From: Clostridium sp. CAG:138
Lineage (GTDB): Bacteria; Bacillota; Clostridia; Christensenellales; CAG-138
Reading direction: 5' to 3'
Assembly (NCBI GenBank): GCA_000435055.1
Contig: FR879677.1
Span: 14,850-29,755, forward strand
Length of the DNA stretch: 14,906 bases
The first letter of the stretch is position 1; each line of letters begins with the position of its first letter. A program made the translations under genes and the position numbers. The notes below the pieces were generated by a model that did not search any database, had not been told where the DNA came from, and was given only the letters and a program-made list of their open reading frames with translations. This document shows, in pieces, positions 14,175 to 14,906 of this stretch.

Positions 14175-14906
14175 TCACGGTAAATTCGCGCTGCGCTGCG
14201 GGCGGGCTGCATCAACCGCCAGAACAGCGGGAACAAGCGCGGCATCAAGCTTTGCACCGACGGCAAGAATTGCTTCAACGGGACAGCCGTTAATAAGCAG
14301 TTTTTTGGGCTTTAACCCGAAAAGAAGACTTTCACCGGCGGCGGTACGCATCGGGATCGGAACATTTGCCGCCTGCGCAAACTCCGAATGCCGTTTCGCC
14401 CCCAACACAATGACCGGCAGCCCGGAAATCGGTTCGGAAAGCGCATTGCCCGTGTCGATAATGCCGAGACATTCGGCCGAGAAAATGCGCTTGTCTCTTT
14501 TTAAAATTGTTATTCCCGAACTTTTGCTTTCATGACTTGATTTGTTTTTTTCACACCGGTTTGAGTTCGGAGCGGCGAATTCGTATTTAATATGAACGAT
14601 TTGCTCGTTTCGAACCCGCCGGGAAAGGATTTTTCTGATGCTGCGCGGCATAAATGCGGCGGCAGCGGCACCCAAAAGCGCGGCGCGAAGGGGAATTGCT
14701 CCGTAAATGACGCCGCCGCGGAGAGTTCCGCCGAATGCAAGAGCGGCGAGCAGCACCGCCCCGCCTGCAACCGCCGCAGAGAGGAACAATGCTGCGGCGG
14801 AATGCATAAGCTCGCGAAAGCTGTGCGGCGGGAAGGCAAGTGCCATAAGGAGCGTTGAGGCAAGTTTTACGGGAAGGGTTATGAACATTGTGCCGCCCGC
14901 GGCGGC
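14175..14906 (-). CDS. spoIIGA: Sporulation sigma-E factor-processing peptidase SpoIIGA, 5' end outside window
   Basis: The frame is open at the right edge. An ATG at 14888 is internal to it and aligns well inside the membrane domain, so perhaps 50-60 N-terminal residues are missing. Visible are hydrophobic segments (LPVKLASTLLMALAF, AALFLSAAVAGGAVLLAALAF, AALLGAAAAAF), a basic linker of about 50 residues, and the aspartic protease domain. Its catalytic motif AECLGIIDTGNALSEPISG has the active Asp at 14454-14456. The second conserved stretch, VPIPMRTAAGESLLFGLKPK, matches the family's IPxxT-x-G-x-G-x-L region. SpoIIGA sits in the septal membrane, dimerises to make a retroviral-type active site when signalled by forespore SpoIIR, and cleaves pro-sigma-E. 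It precedes sigE by a 102-bp gap, in the order known from other spore formers. The C-terminal AAL-VPAVLA replaces the usual ALLHPELL. Confidence 0.93.
   Translation of the reverse strand, partial: AAAGGTMFITLPVKLASTLLMALAFPPHSFRELMHSAAALFLSAAVAGGAVLLAALAFGGTLRGGVIYGAIPLRAALLGAAAAAFMPRSIRKILSRRVRNEQIVHIKYEFAAPNSNRCEKNKSSHESKSSGITILKRDKRIFSAECLGIIDTGNALSEPISGLPVIVLGAKRHSEFAQAANVPIPMRTAAGESLLFGLKPKKLLINGCPVEAILAVGAKLDAALVPAVLAVDAARPQRSANLP

Overview
The window looks like the chromosome of an anaerobic endospore-forming member of the Bacillota, most likely class Clostridia. The evidence is three sporulation genes (spoIIE, spoIIGA, sigE) next to a rod-shape cluster (mreC, mreD, a class B PBP), with strong AGGAGG-type ribosome binding sites and consensus sigma-A promoters. 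I cannot name the genus from sequence alone. No rRNA, tRNA, transposase, phage gene or CRISPR array is visible.

Left part (1-4143, + strand): a tightly packed three-gene operon. It holds a TPR-like/CHAT protease that is open at the left edge and keeps its His/Cys dyad, a divergent ECF-type sigma factor with a long C-terminal extension, and a soluble protein with the HxxxCxxC zinc motif of anti-sigma factors. The second and third genes overlap by ATGA. Protease, sigma factor and putative anti-sigma factor together resemble the output arm of type III-E CRISPR (craspase: Csx29, Csx30, CASP-sigma), but no CRISPR component is present here. I regard this as the best candidate for an undescribed regulatory system in the window.

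4144-5392: a long nested hairpin, containing two tandem perfect palindromes, separates the operon from a convergent VWA-domain (MIDAS) gene. A 372-bp divergent intergenic region then leads to spoIIE.

5393-8183: spoIIE, encoding the membrane phosphatase that activates sigma-F, in an unusually short form. It is followed by a structured intergenic region and a GntR/FCD regulator on the minus strand, which has a perfect consensus sigma-A promoter overlapped by inverted repeats.

8407-13322 (+): a sigma-A promoter drives mreC-mreD-PBP2-like-HAD phosphatase, ending in a bidirectional terminator shared with the convergent spoIIGA-sigE operon. MreC, MreD and the PBP form part of the cell-elongation machinery. 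SpoIIE acts early in the forespore, and SpoIIGA cleaves pro-sigma-E in the mother cell, so the right half combines wall synthesis with the early compartment-specific sporulation switches. spoIIGA runs off the right edge.
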